Origin: Halodesulfovibrio aestuarii | GTDB lineage: Bacteria; Desulfobacterota; Desulfovibrionia; Desulfovibrionales; Desulfovibrionaceae | DNA length: 64,000 nt | NCBI RefSeq assembly: GCF_050571805.1 | Contig: NZ_CP192219.1 | Direction: 5' to 3' (one strand) | Part shown: positions 1 through 8,337 of the stretch, in pieces | Layout: each line of letters opens with the position of its first letter | Numbering within the stretch: position 1 is the first letter of the stretch | Notes under the pieces: generated by a model | The model's database searches: none | Seen by the model: only the letters and a program-made list of their open reading frames with translations | What the model was told of the DNA's origin: nothing | Translations under genes and position numbers: made by a program

Positions 1-1646
1 TATTAACAAAACTCTCACAGCATACTGATCGGGCTACATTTATTATTGCCTCAAGAACTACAGTGAAAAATTTCTTCTATAGGACACGTGGTGAAATCTT
101 TTCAATTTTTATCCCCGAACTTGAGCAAAAAGAACGTGCAGGTCTATTTAGACGTTATCTAGATTTATATAATTTGGAGCTCACTAGAGAAGATTTTAAC
201 TTATTTAGTTCACTACAAAAAGGCTACCCAGATCAAGTAGCCTTTACTGTAGACTTAATACGTGAATTAGGAGTCCCAAATCTTAAGCGTGATACAAAAA
301 AAATTGTAGATTACAACTCAGAGCTAGTTAACATAACCATCCAGGAATATAATGAAAACAAGAAGGCAATAGGCTTATTAGCTTTCTTTTCTAAATTTGA
401 TTTTGTTAGCTACAAGCTTGCTGATGACATTATTGGTAAGGATGAAGAATCTTATCTGCTACTCAATGAGTTTACAAACACAGGTGCATGTGTCCAGATG
501 GGTGTTAATGGGGAATTTTTTAGAATTAACGATATGCTTCGTGATTATGTTCAAAGAACAAGATACGAAATTCCTTCTCAATTTGAAAAAGCAATGAAGC
601 AACACGTTGAAAACTCTTTGGCGAACTATGAAGATGACTTCGACCTTTCCGATCATTTAAGCACAATAAAAGAAGGGTTGATTCAAAAAAAGATTGCACC
701 ATCCGATAGCCGGATCATTCCTTCAATTTTAATTAAAACGATGCGAGACTTATATCATCACTCAAAAGCATACGGCGATGTTATTTCTTTCGCTAACAAG
801 TTCTTAGAGAATGAACAGTATTTAGATCGAAATATCGTATATGAAGCAAAGTTTTTCTTATGCCTTTCATACTCCCGAACTAGAAATGATAAGGCACTAA
901 AGATTGCACATCAGTTCCCTGCACCAGAATTAAACTTTCTTAAAGGCTTTTACTATAGAAATGCTGAAAGATACGCTGACGCACTAGAACAATATAAGAA
1001 AGCACTCGCAATTACCCCTTCATTTTCAAGAGCTCAAAGAGAACTTGTAAACGTTTATATTAAGCTTGAAGACTATGACCTTGCATTAAACTTAGCGAAA
1101 CAAGGTTACAACAACAACAAAAAGAATATATACCTAGCACAAGCATATTTTAACTGCTTAGTTCGTAATTTAAATCCCACTCATCTGGCTAATAAAAAAG
1201 AGATCTTACTTGAAATAATTAGTTCCCTTGAGTCCAATGTTTCAGAAAAAGCAAAAGAAATGTCATATAGCGCGAGAGCATTATATAGCTTCTACATAGA
1301 GCAGGACTATACAAGGGCACTAAATACAGTAGCAGAGGCTATGATCCTTCTACCGCATAATATTTATCCTATAATGACAAAATTTGATCTTGCCGAAAAA
1401 AGTTCAGACCTTTCCACAATGGAAAAAGCTCTCAAGGAGCTTCAGTCGATAATAACGTCATCAAGTAGATTTGTTGCTCCTATCGCAAAGATGGAAGCTA
1501 GTATTGCTTATAAGAAAGGAGATTCTGAACTCGCACTTCATATTTTAAGTAAAAAACTCGGAAACTATCCTGCCGATAGTCTTGAAAGGATAAAACGTAG
1601 GCTTATGAATGGAACATTGTCTGGAGACAATGTGGGGCCAAAATAG
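1..1646 (+). CDS. STAND-type NTPase with TPR repeats, C-terminal part (5' end outside window)
   Basis: The reading frame is open from base 3, before the GTG at 63, so the gene very probably starts outside the window. The first visible residues (TDRATFIIASRTTV) resemble the sensor region after a P-loop NTPase core. The text that follows (IPELEQKERAGLFRRYL, then GYPDQVAFTVDLIRE) resembles the NB-ARC/STAND helical part. From about residue 265 to the end are TPR-like helical pairs, for example AERYADALEQYKKALAI. STAND proteins with TPR sensors commonly act in antiphage defence or signalling; the N-terminal effector cannot be seen. The gene is AT-rich, ends just before a strong terminator and sits beside a mobilisable element, which fits accessory defence cargo. 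The family call rests on text similarity only. Confidence 0.6.
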   Translation, partial: LTKLSQHTDRATFIIASRTTVKNFFYRTRGEIFSIFIPELEQKERAGLFRRYLDLYNLELTREDFNLFSSLQKGYPDQVAFTVDLIRELGVPNLKRDTKKIVDYNSELVNITIQEYNENKKAIGLLAFFSKFDFVSYKLADDIIGKDEESYLLLNEFTNTGACVQMGVNGEFFRINDMLRDYVQRTRYEIPSQFEKAMKQHVENSLANYEDDFDLSDHLSTIKEGLIQKKIAPSDSRIIPSILIKTMRDLYHHSKAYGDVISFANKFLENEQYLDRNIVYEAKFFLCLSYSRTRNDKALKIAHQFPAPELNFLKGFYYRNAERYADALEQYKKALAITPSFSRAQRELVNVYIKLEDYDLALNLAKQGYNNNKKNIYLAQAYFNCLVRNLNPTHLANKKEILLEIISSLESNVSEKAKEMSYSARALYSFYIEQDYTRALNTVAEAMILLPHNIYPIMTKFDLAEKSSDLSTMEKALKELQSIITSSSRFVAPIAKMEASIAYKKGDSELALHILSKKLGNYPADSLERIKRRLMNGTLSGDNVGPK

Positions 1647-1657
1647 ATTTCGAAAAT

Positions 1658-1708
1658 AAAAAAAGCCTTTACACGAAAACATTTTTTTCAAGTAAAGGCT
1701 TTTTTTAT
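1658..1708 (+). terminator. Rho-independent terminator after the STAND gene
   Basis: The arms AGCCTTTAC and GTAAAGGCT enclose an A/T-rich loop and are flanked by an A-run and a T-run. The hairpin begins 12 bases after the TAG stop. The symmetric runs would allow termination in both directions. Confidence 0.8.
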
Positions 1709-1710
1709 TC

Positions 1711-1765
1711 GGCACCCGGATCAGAAATTGAACCGGCACGGCCGTCAGGCCGAGAGATTTTAAGT
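1711..1765 (-). pseudogene. tRNA-Leu(TAA) 3' half, probable att-site remnant
   Basis: Read on the minus strand, this is the 3' half of a class II tRNA-Leu: an anticodon region containing CTTAAAATC, a long variable arm (TCGGCCTGACGGCCG), a T-arm with GGTTCAATT and an acceptor end GGGTGCC. The D-arm half is missing; upstream sequence does not fit a tRNA. The T-stem is mispaired, so it is decayed. A break near the anticodon loop is where many tyrosine integrases cross over in tRNA genes, so a remnant attachment site is the likeliest origin. It lies between the STAND gene terminator and the relaxase gene. Confidence 0.6.
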
Positions 1766-1777
1766 GTAAGAGTTTCG

Positions 1778-1826
1778 ACTTGATCTGACAGATGATCGGT
1801 CAAAAGGGCTATGTGTCAGATCAAGT
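1778..1826. repeat. 13-bp perfect inverted repeat downstream of the relaxase gene
   Basis: ACTTGATCTGACA (1778-1790) and TGTCAGATCAAGT (1814-1826) are perfect reverse complements separated by 23 bases. The pair lies between the tRNA-Leu remnant and the relaxase stop codon. It has no T-run, so it is not an obvious terminator. It could be a recombinase or protein-binding site at the element edge. Confidence 0.6.
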
Positions 1827-1860
1827 ATGAACCACTACATTTTAAGTTCATCGTAATTAT

Positions 1861-3588
1861 TCACTCTCTTTTTCGTCCAAACCGTCTTGCTCTCAGCTTT
1901 TCAGCAAACTTGATAGCTTCAACATCATTGCTCACATAAATGTCCTTAAGGCAATCCCGCACCACACCGCCATTCTTAAGTTTATAGGAAATATTCCCCT
2001 CATTATCGACAGTGTAGGTCATACCTTCCAGCAGCTTCACCGCAGCATGTTCTTTAAAGGCAGTCTTCTCTTTCGGCTTTGCTGACTGAAGCACGGCCAG
2101 CGCTGCCGTGTTACCAGCTTCGGCCTGTTGACGAAGGAATTCGTTCCAGTTGCCGTATGGAATCTCTTCTTTGATCTTGGTACGCTGCTCTGCGTACTTT
2201 TTATTCAGCAGTTCTTCATGGCGTAGTTGTTCGGCCTTGGCCGCATTGACCAAGTATCGCTTTTCTTTCCAGCTCAAGGTGCTATCAATTTGATACTTTT
2301 TAATCTTAATCTTCCATTTAAGCTTCTGGTCTCGGGTCTCTTGTTCCCTTCGCTCCTTTTGTTCGTTGAACAAGCACTTACGCCTTTCAATACCGACTTT
2401 ATATTTCTGATACAGCTCGCCACGCTCCGGATCACGGTGAAGAGGCTTGCTACTGTAGTGACGTTTCGGCTTAACCTGTCGCCCTCCTTCAAGTTTTTTA
2501 AACATGCCGAACTTTGCTTCTAACTTAGCCTTTGAGTACTCTCGCCCAAGGCTGCTAAGTTTAGCATGAGGCTGATTCTTGCCCCTAACAGTAAGGTCAG
2601 CAATTACTGCGCCCCTACCACGTTCTTTGAGTGTAACGTTCAGCTCGTCCTGTAGAGTATTCTGGAAGCTTTTCCACGAAAGCGCTGAATCACGCGCAGC
2701 GTCGATAACCCCTTTGTGCCGTTTCAGGTAGCCATCAAAGCTTTCTTGGCCAGTGTAGGCTTCCAGCGCTTCCGCTTTTTCGTTATTCTCCGACTTCGCT
2801 TGAGAACTCGGCTCGAAGGCTTCCATCGTTTGGTAGAAATTTTTCTTCGTCTCGAATGCGCCCAGACGCTCTTCTAAGGCTGTTTTACTCAGCGAGGTGT
2901 GAATCTCTACGCCAGCAACTCTGCATCCTCTACCAACCCCTTCAAAGGGAGTGAGCTGAACATCTTCCTTGCAAGTCATCTGCAAACCAAACAGAGCCAT
3001 TGTTGCGTGAACATGCTCCCATGATTGAGCCGCGTTAACTGCCGGCAAAATCCTCTCTTTTCTATCTGTGAGGTAGCAATGCAGCTCCTTGCGTTGCTTC
3101 CTTCCCGGGTCGATGGCTATGTCATATTCTTTCTCAAGCTTCCGGCACAACTCATCGCGCTTCCAGTAGTCATAATACGGGGCATGGCGAGTTTTCTTTT
3201 CTGGGTGAATCATATTGTATGCAACGTGCATATGGGGGGTAGCTGTATTGTTATGTATCCCGCAATGGCGCTGGTGATCTTCAAACCCAAGCACTTCAGC
3301 AAAGCGCTCTTCAATCTCTTTGAAATCTTTCTCAGTAAGCTTTGCTTCGTCTTCCGGCCGGAAAGAAACAATGAGGTGGTAGGTCTTTTCTTTCTTCGTA
3401 CGCGTATTGCAATCCTGGGTCGCCAACACTTCAGATATGCCTAATTGAAAATCATCCCCAGCCATGCAGCCGGCGCTCCACGCCATAAGGCACTTCTCAC
3501 CTTCATGCGAAGCATCGGCAATGTAGTTGGCCAGACGTGCGTAGTTGTCGTTCCTCGGCTTAGGAGAAGGCTGTTTCGTTGATATCAT
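1861..3588 (-). CDS. MOB-family relaxase (mobilisation nickase)
   Basis: This is a 575-residue TraI/MobA-type relaxase that would nick oriT and lead single-stranded DNA into a recipient, using a conjugation pore supplied by another element. Visible signs are an early tyrosine (DNYARLANYI, about residues 14-23), HLIVSF near residue 71, and the metal-binding histidine motif with HCGIHNNTATPHMH near residues 107-120, followed by a conserved N. The rest is highly charged and probably coiled coil. The start overlaps the mobC stop by four bases (ATGA), so the two are translationally coupled. No type IV secretion or coupling protein genes are visible, so the element is mobilisable rather than self-transmissible as far as the window shows. 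Confidence 0.85.
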   Translation of the reverse strand: MISTKQPSPKPRNDNYARLANYIADASHEGEKCLMAWSAGCMAGDDFQLGISEVLATQDCNTRTKKEKTYHLIVSFRPEDEAKLTEKDFKEIEERFAEVLGFEDHQRHCGIHNNTATPHMHVAYNMIHPEKKTRHAPYYDYWKRDELCRKLEKEYDIAIDPGRKQRKELHCYLTDRKERILPAVNAAQSWEHVHATMALFGLQMTCKEDVQLTPFEGVGRGCRVAGVEIHTSLSKTALEERLGAFETKKNFYQTMEAFEPSSQAKSENNEKAEALEAYTGQESFDGYLKRHKGVIDAARDSALSWKSFQNTLQDELNVTLKERGRGAVIADLTVRGKNQPHAKLSSLGREYSKAKLEAKFGMFKKLEGGRQVKPKRHYSSKPLHRDPERGELYQKYKVGIERRKCLFNEQKERREQETRDQKLKWKIKIKKYQIDSTLSWKEKRYLVNAAKAEQLRHEELLNKKYAEQRTKIKEEIPYGNWNEFLRQQAEAGNTAALAVLQSAKPKEKTAFKEHAAVKLLEGMTYTVDNEGNISYKLKNGGVVRDCLKDIYVSNDVEAIKFAEKLRARRFGRKRE

Positions 3589-3968
3589 CGCCTTCTCTCA
3601 GAGTCCCGCTTCAGCACGACGCGTTCAGTTGTACTGATGAGCTGTCGCAGCTCCTCTTGCCTATCCTCAATCTGATGTAAGATTCGGCGCACTTCCTTAT
3701 GGCTCGCTATCTTGTTCACACCATCAGTTAACGCCAACTTAAAAAGACCGCCAAGACGACCTAGGTCAGCATTGACCTTCAGCAGATTCAGGAATGCTTC
3801 TTTATCCACCTTGGAGTTAACTTCCTGCCCCAACACAACACGGCGCATGAACTCAGATACAGAAAGACCGCATTGCTCGGCCAAGGCAACAATGCGGTCA
3901 CGTTCTGATTCTGTCATGTATGATTTCATGCAGACCTTACGTTTCTTTTCTGGAGATTTTTGATTCAT
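3585..3968 (-). CDS. mobC: MobC/TraJ-like relaxosome accessory protein
   Basis: A 127-residue basic protein with a ribbon-helix-helix-like N-terminus (SYMTESERDRIVALAEQCG followed by LSVSEFMRRVVLG) and the LGRLGGLFK segment typical of MobC-type proteins. Such proteins bind oriT and help the relaxase open the strands. It lies 12 bases after the ORF6N-Rha gene and overlaps the relaxase start, so all three are probably one transcript. Family assignment is from sequence pattern and position next to a relaxase. Confidence 0.8.
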   Translation of the reverse strand: MNQKSPEKKRKVCMKSYMTESERDRIVALAEQCGLSVSEFMRRVVLGQEVNSKVDKEAFLNLLKVNADLGRLGGLFKLALTDGVNKIASHKEVRRILHQIEDRQEELRQLISTTERVVLKRDSERRR

Positions 3969-3980
3969 AGAACTGGCTCG

Positions 3981-5435
3981 CTATGCCACCTCTTTTAAGG
4001 CCAGTGCCGCGCTTAGCTTACCCCAAACAATAAGCAACACTTTGAGCACATCTTTTTCTGGAATAAACTCAGGCGAGCCAATTCCAGTCGTTCTTTCAAA
4101 CTCTTTCATTACTTCTTCATAAGAGCGAGTCTCCGCATGATACACCCATAAATCCAGTGCGCCACGTAGCATGGAATAACTCTCATCTGAGCATAGCGTC
4201 TCTGTCTGAACATTTGGAATATGCGGCCGCTCTATTCCCATCCAGACGTACTCAAGGGCTATCTCATAGGATTCAAGCCCCAAGTCTTCCAGTCTTGCCA
4301 GTTTAAAATACGCGCACAACTCTGCGGAAGTTTCATCATAGGTCCTATTTTCTATGGCGGCATAAATTCGTAATGCACCTTTTAAGGCAAGCATTCTCCT
4401 GGCATCGATGCAGGGTTTAATCACGCGAGGCGTAACCTGCTTAACTGTATTCGTCGTGGCAACCAGCGGACGACATAACGCAAACTCTTCAGCAACATGG
4501 AGCATAAAATCTTTAACTCGCTTTCCAGAATAATGCTGCATCATCAGATTAAATCCGGCCTGTGTCATTGCCACGATAGAAATCCGCTCTCTTCCTTCAA
4601 CAACTGCTTCACCAATGCGAAAATTATGCTCCATTACTTCGAGAGACTGCTCAAGAGCCCAAATATTAGCTACCACATAGCTGTGTTCAACTTGCAATTC
4701 CTCAGCAACTGTCAATGAAGTTATGACATCAAGTTCCAAATATTTTTGCAAATACCTTCTGCCCAGAGAAGAACTCTCGACCACTGGGGCTACCTCGCGG
4801 TTAAAGTAGGCATCTTCTAGCTTCTCGAAAACATCCCATGCAGCGTCAGTTTCAAGCATTTTTGCGTGACGAGCTGCGCCGCGTTCTGTCCAAAGAAGCA
4901 CGGTTGGGGTTTGGGTAGAAATTTCCACTTGGCCTCTTTGAGAGGCTAAGCGCTTTATCTCTCGAAGTGCTTCTCCTTCTAGCTTGAAGTAGTGCTTCCC
5001 TTCGACAAACCGTGCCTCATTTCTTTTATAATTCTGCTTAATATTTTTTACGTTACATCCGTAAAATTGCGCTAGTAACTGCGTAGGAACGACCGGCATT
5101 TTTCTATAAACCAAGGGCTCACCAAGCTCGAACTCAACGGGAGCTGGTAGTTGAACAAGATGTTCTTCTTCGCCCTGCTTCTTCTGTTCTACCGGATCAA
5201 TCCCACGCGCTATCAGTTCTTCTGCTGCCATACGCATACCGCGCGCGTCTTTTAGCCCCACATCTGGATAAGAACCAAATGACATTCTGTTGCTATGCCC
5301 GTTCAACTGGTACCTATAACGCCAATGTTTCCTTCCTTCGGGAGTAATTTCCAATTGCAGTCCATCTCCATCGGGCAATGCATATGTTTTTTCAGCCGGC
5401 TTTGCGTGTTTGATCTTTAGTGTATTCAATTTCAT
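3981..5435 (-). CDS. Arm-DNA-binding / ORF6N / Rha-like fusion protein
   Basis: This is a 484-residue protein started at the ATG with AGGGAGA upstream; a longer upstream frame has no support. Residues about 1-85 match the N-terminal Arm DNA-binding domain of P4-type integrases (LKIKHAKPAEKTYALPDGDG, then MSFGSYPDVGLKDAR). There is no catalytic integrase domain. Residues about 105-200 look like ORF6N (PVVPTQLLAQFYGCNVKNI, then LLWTERGAARHAKML). About 225-330 resembles phage Rha (EELQVEHSYVVANI, then ISIVAMTQAGFNLM). The C-terminal part is not recognised. A DNA-binding regulator of the element is inferred. Its promoter region carries a large palindrome and 10-bp repeats that could be its targets. 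Confidence 0.7.
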   Translation of the reverse strand: MKLNTLKIKHAKPAEKTYALPDGDGLQLEITPEGRKHWRYRYQLNGHSNRMSFGSYPDVGLKDARGMRMAAEELIARGIDPVEQKKQGEEEHLVQLPAPVEFELGEPLVYRKMPVVPTQLLAQFYGCNVKNIKQNYKRNEARFVEGKHYFKLEGEALREIKRLASQRGQVEISTQTPTVLLWTERGAARHAKMLETDAAWDVFEKLEDAYFNREVAPVVESSSLGRRYLQKYLELDVITSLTVAEELQVEHSYVVANIWALEQSLEVMEHNFRIGEAVVEGRERISIVAMTQAGFNLMMQHYSGKRVKDFMLHVAEEFALCRPLVATTNTVKQVTPRVIKPCIDARRMLALKGALRIYAAIENRTYDETSAELCAYFKLARLEDLGLESYEIALEYVWMGIERPHIPNVQTETLCSDESYSMLRGALDLWVYHAETRSYEEVMKEFERTTGIGSPEFIPEKDVLKVLLIVWGKLSAALALKEVA

Positions 5436-5527
5436 TGCAGGTTTCTCCCTGTGCATGTCTTCAGACTGTATTGTGTGTTTTCTTACGTTGAGCCGGTAGG
5501 CGAATAAGTTCTTCTCCACCTTTAGGT

Positions 5528-5582
5528 GGCAGGCTGTGATGTGGCACCATTCGAAGAATGGGACCACATCACATGTCCTGCC
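5528..5582. other. Long interrupted palindrome, candidate oriT or replication hairpin
   Basis: Nested inverted arms share one centre: GGCAGG/CCTGCC outside, TGTGATGTGG/CCACATCACA in the middle and CCATTC/GAATGG around a GAA loop. Only one or two unpaired bases separate the layers on the left and two or three on the right. It lies upstream of the Arm-ORF6N-Rha, mobC and relaxase genes and is followed by 10-bp direct repeats. An oriT or plasmid-type origin is inferred from position and shape; an operator is an alternative. Confidence 0.6.
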
Positions 5583-5640
5583 TACGGACTCCGAAAGAGG
5601 AAAACATACGAAGCAAGATTAATCGAGAAATTTTGGAATG

Positions 5641-5720
5641 TTATTGGTTCGGCTCGAATCGGCTTGAATCGACTCGATTGTTCTCGATTATTCTTGAATC
5701 CGCTCGACTCTGCTTGCATA
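5641..5720. repeat. Tandem degenerate 10-bp repeats (iteron-like)
   Basis: Successive 10-bp blocks from 5651 read GGCTCGAATC, GGCTTGAATC, GACTCGATTG, TTCTCGATTA, TTCTTGAATC, CGCTCGACTC and TGCTTGCATA, with a weaker block before. The shared core is CTCGA or CTTGA at a constant place. A 10-bp period puts each copy on the same face of the helix, as in protein-binding arrays such as integrase arm sites, oriT accessory sites or replication iterons. The array lies between the integrase gene and the palindrome at 5528-5582. Confidence 0.75.
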
Positions 5721-5753
5721 AAATCGGCTGTAACCTATTGAAATTTATTTCGC

Positions 5754-6638
5754 TTATACGGTTGACCGCATAAACTTTTGCATATAATTATCAATGTACG
5801 TTACAGCTTCTCTTCCTTGCTGAGGAGCCAGATGGGCATAACGCATAGTCATTTTTATATCGCTGTGCCCCAAAAGGTGACTCACAACAGCAATAGGAGT
5901 TCCACCTTGTACAAGCCATGAGGCAAAGGTGTGACGTAACGTATGAAAAACAACGCGCTGGCGACGGTCTCGCATACCGTTGTTTAAGCCGCAGGAATTA
6001 ACAACTCCTCGATAGAGCTTTCCAGCAAACTGAATTTTATTTCCGTGAATGGTAGTAAATAGATATGTTCCCGTATTACGGGCAAGGTAGGTTTTAGCAA
6101 TCGCTTGTGCTGCATCATTGAGCGGCACAACCCTGTTATCTGACTTTGTATCTACGACAGCAACAGTCTTTGCTAAAAGATTGATATGTTCAGGAAGTAA
6201 ATTGAAGATTTCTCCGGAGCGTAAACCGGTAGAAAGTGCGAAGAGAGTTATGTCATGCCATAACTCGGAACGCCGCTTCAGTTCATTAAGTAAGATCGCA
6301 GCTTCTTCTAATGTAAGAAACCGTGTTCTATCATTCTGAACCTTGGGCATTTCAAATATTGGCAGTGGTCCCTGATATAATTCCCACTGGACGGCCTTTC
6401 GAAGAATTCGGCGAAGTAAGCCTAAGACGTGGTGCACAGATTGTGGACTAAGTTGTTTTGCTTCGATTTGAGATCGAAGGCGGAGAACGTCGATACTTCT
6501 AACGGCATCCAATTCTTTGGCACCTAAGTAGGGAGCAATATGCATTTCCCACACTCGAATGTCAGTTTTTGGTTTGCGTACAGAAGGTAATTTTAATTCT
6601 TTATACAGGTCCCACGCGGATTCAACAGTAGGTCTCAT
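5754..6638 (-). CDS. Tyrosine recombinase/integrase of the mobilisable element
   Basis: A 294-residue phage-type integrase. The start chosen is the ATG preceded by GAGGGGG; the 27 residues further upstream lack support. Residues 1-85 form an N-terminal SAM-like core-binding domain. The catalytic domain shows the first arginine in LSTGLRSGEIFNL, then HTLRHTFASWLV (HxxR) and GHSDIKMTMRYAH (H and the Tyr nucleophile). The gene starts about 130 bases from the 3' end of tRNA-Arg and reads away from it, the usual layout for an element inserted in a tRNA 3' end. The matching far att copy is not seen, so it may lie left of the window. Confidence 0.88.
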   Translation of the reverse strand: MRPTVESAWDLYKELKLPSVRKPKTDIRVWEMHIAPYLGAKELDAVRSIDVLRLRSQIEAKQLSPQSVHHVLGLLRRILRKAVQWELYQGPLPIFEMPKVQNDRTRFLTLEEAAILLNELKRRSELWHDITLFALSTGLRSGEIFNLLPEHINLLAKTVAVVDTKSDNRVVPLNDAAQAIAKTYLARNTGTYLFTTIHGNKIQFAGKLYRGVVNSCGLNNGMRDRRQRVVFHTLRHTFASWLVQGGTPIAVVSHLLGHSDIKMTMRYAHLAPQQGREAVTYIDNYMQKFMRSTV

Positions 6639-6768
6639 AGTTTTTTCCCCCTCGTTTAAAGTTTTTACTTGAAACAAGCGGAAGCAAGAACTATGACTAG
6701 TACAGTTTTCATTAAACATAAAAAAAGTCCTTAAAGAATAAGAACTTTTGAACTCTTCAGATAAGAGA

Positions 6769-6845
6769 TGGTGCGCCTGACAGGAGTCGAACCTGTGGCC
6801 TGCCGCTTAGGAGGCGGCCGCTCTATCCATCTGAGCTACAGGCGC
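6769..6845 (-). tRNA. tRNA-Arg (anticodon CCT)
   Basis: On the minus strand the acceptor stem GCGCCTG/CAGGCGC, the anticodon loop with CCT, the T-arm GGTTCGACT and an encoded CCA all fit a complete tRNA. The 3' end faces the integrase gene, so it is the likely attachment site. Confidence 0.95.
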
Positions 6846-7385
6846 GTTTGAGATGCGACTTTTACTCTCATTATTGGGTAAAGGTCAAGGAAAAGTCTGT
6901 AATGATTACTCTTACCTTTTTGCCTCTTGTATCTTTAAGAAATTATCTTTTAATTCCTTAAAGATAACCTATCAAAACACCCTGCCTTTATATCTCTTTA
7001 GTCTTTTTTCTTAATTTATTTCGTAACGTTTTTGTCCCATCCAGATTTTTTTGCCGCACCTTGTACAATTAGCTCTTATCACTATACGTAACTCCAGCAT
7101 GTTGTACTCAATTGCACCTATCATTCTTATCTATTTTTTGTCTGTCTGCAGTCTTAGATTGTATTCTCTACTCTTTCCTGCTACTGCGCGATTTCAACTA
7201 TCATATTTTTTTGATAGATGCTGGTGATTACTATTTACTTTTTCGAAGAACTCTATCGCACCGTGTTTGTATTCGCTACCTAGTTTAAATTTATACTAAA
7301 TTTTACTCACTAAACTGCGAGTCACAGGCTGAGTGCGATATTTTTTCCTTCTATTTAATGTATTGTACAAATAACGAGTGTACCA
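6846..7385. other. Intergenic stretch without recognisable gene
   Basis: A 540-base AT-rich gap between the tRNA-Arg 5' end and the EamA gene. It presumably holds the promoters of both. No coding frame or strong repeat is apparent. Confidence 0.5.
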
Positions 7386-8282
7386 ATGCCTAGTTCTAAT
7401 ACGTCTTCAGCTCTACTGAGTGTTTTCGCAGGTGCCATTTGCATCAGCTTTTCAGCTATATTTGCAAAACTCGCCAGCACTAGCCCTGATGTCTCTGCTT
7501 TTTATCGCACATTCATTGGCGGATCGTGCCTACTTATTCTATCACTTTTTCAATGTCGTGAAGCCATCTTTATTTTACTGAAAAAGCATTTCGGCATGCT
7601 ATGTCTGGGTGGAGTCCTTCTCACACTGGATTTAACAGCCTGGCACCGCTCAATCAACATCTTAGGCCCCGGAGTCGGGACAATCCTCGTTAATTTTCAG
7701 GTATTCTTCCTTGCTGTTGCCGGTTGGATTTTCTTTAAAGAACGCATCACAGTCCGTTTTGCCTTAGCCGTCCCTCTGGCGCTTGCAGGACTTTGCATGC
7801 TTATCGGCATCACACTCGACAACCTCCTAACAAGTGAATTCTCAGGCATTGGACTTGGACTTGCCGCAGCACTGTGGCTTGCATTTTACACCCTCATAGT
7901 ACGCCATATTCAAGTACGTAGCCCGAAGATTTCACCAATCGCAGTAGTAGCGCTCGTATCACTTGCGTCTGCTGCCAGCATGGGCATTTTCTTTATATGG
8001 AACTCCACTTCAATAGTTATTCCAACTGCAACAGACGGCATATGGCTGTTCCTCTACGGACTTGTAAGTCAGGCCACAGGCTGGCTGCTCATTTCTCGCG
8101 GGCTGCCAAATATCTCAACCTCGCAGGCAGGATTAACAATTCTCATCATGCCTACACTCTCCTTCATCTGGGATATTCTCTTTTTTGCCCGACCAGCAGG
8201 TATTATGGAGCTTGCAGGTGGCATTCTCGCATTAACCGCTATCTGGCTCGGAACCTCTTCACAGGCAGGAGCTAAAGAATAA
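7386..8282 (+). CDS. EamA/DMT-family transporter
   Basis: A 298-residue integral membrane protein with about ten hydrophobic segments in two repeats, the typical size and layout of EamA drug/metabolite exporters. Each half has the expected start: FAGAICISFSAIFAKLAS at the N-terminus, and IGLGLAAALWLAFYTLIV near residue 160. The second half contains PTLSFIWDILFF, a typical EamA motif region. The substrate cannot be told; amino acids or small metabolites are usual. The gene is a single-gene unit with a weak ribosome site before the ATG. Confidence 0.85.
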   Translation: MPSSNTSSALLSVFAGAICISFSAIFAKLASTSPDVSAFYRTFIGGSCLLILSLFQCREAIFILLKKHFGMLCLGGVLLTLDLTAWHRSINILGPGVGTILVNFQVFFLAVAGWIFFKERITVRFALAVPLALAGLCMLIGITLDNLLTSEFSGIGLGLAAALWLAFYTLIVRHIQVRSPKISPIAVVALVSLASAASMGIFFIWNSTSIVIPTATDGIWLFLYGLVSQATGWLLISRGLPNISTSQAGLTILIMPTLSFIWDILFFARPAGIMELAGGILALTAIWLGTSSQAGAKE

Positions 8283-8337
8283 GGCTATTAACGCCCCGCG
8301 AAAATCGCCCCTGAAAGTTTTAGAAGGCAAATCAAAA

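Noticed and set aside
63..1646. GTG at 63 as true start of the STAND gene
   Set aside because: The frame is open from base 3 and the residues before the GTG already look like STAND sequence, so the gene is cut by the window.
1711..1765. Intact tRNA-Leu gene
   Set aside because: The D-arm half is absent and the T-stem does not pair.
5641..5720. CRISPR array at the short repeats
   Set aside because: Units are 10 bp and contiguous with no spacers and no cas genes nearby. No CRISPR array was seen anywhere in the window.
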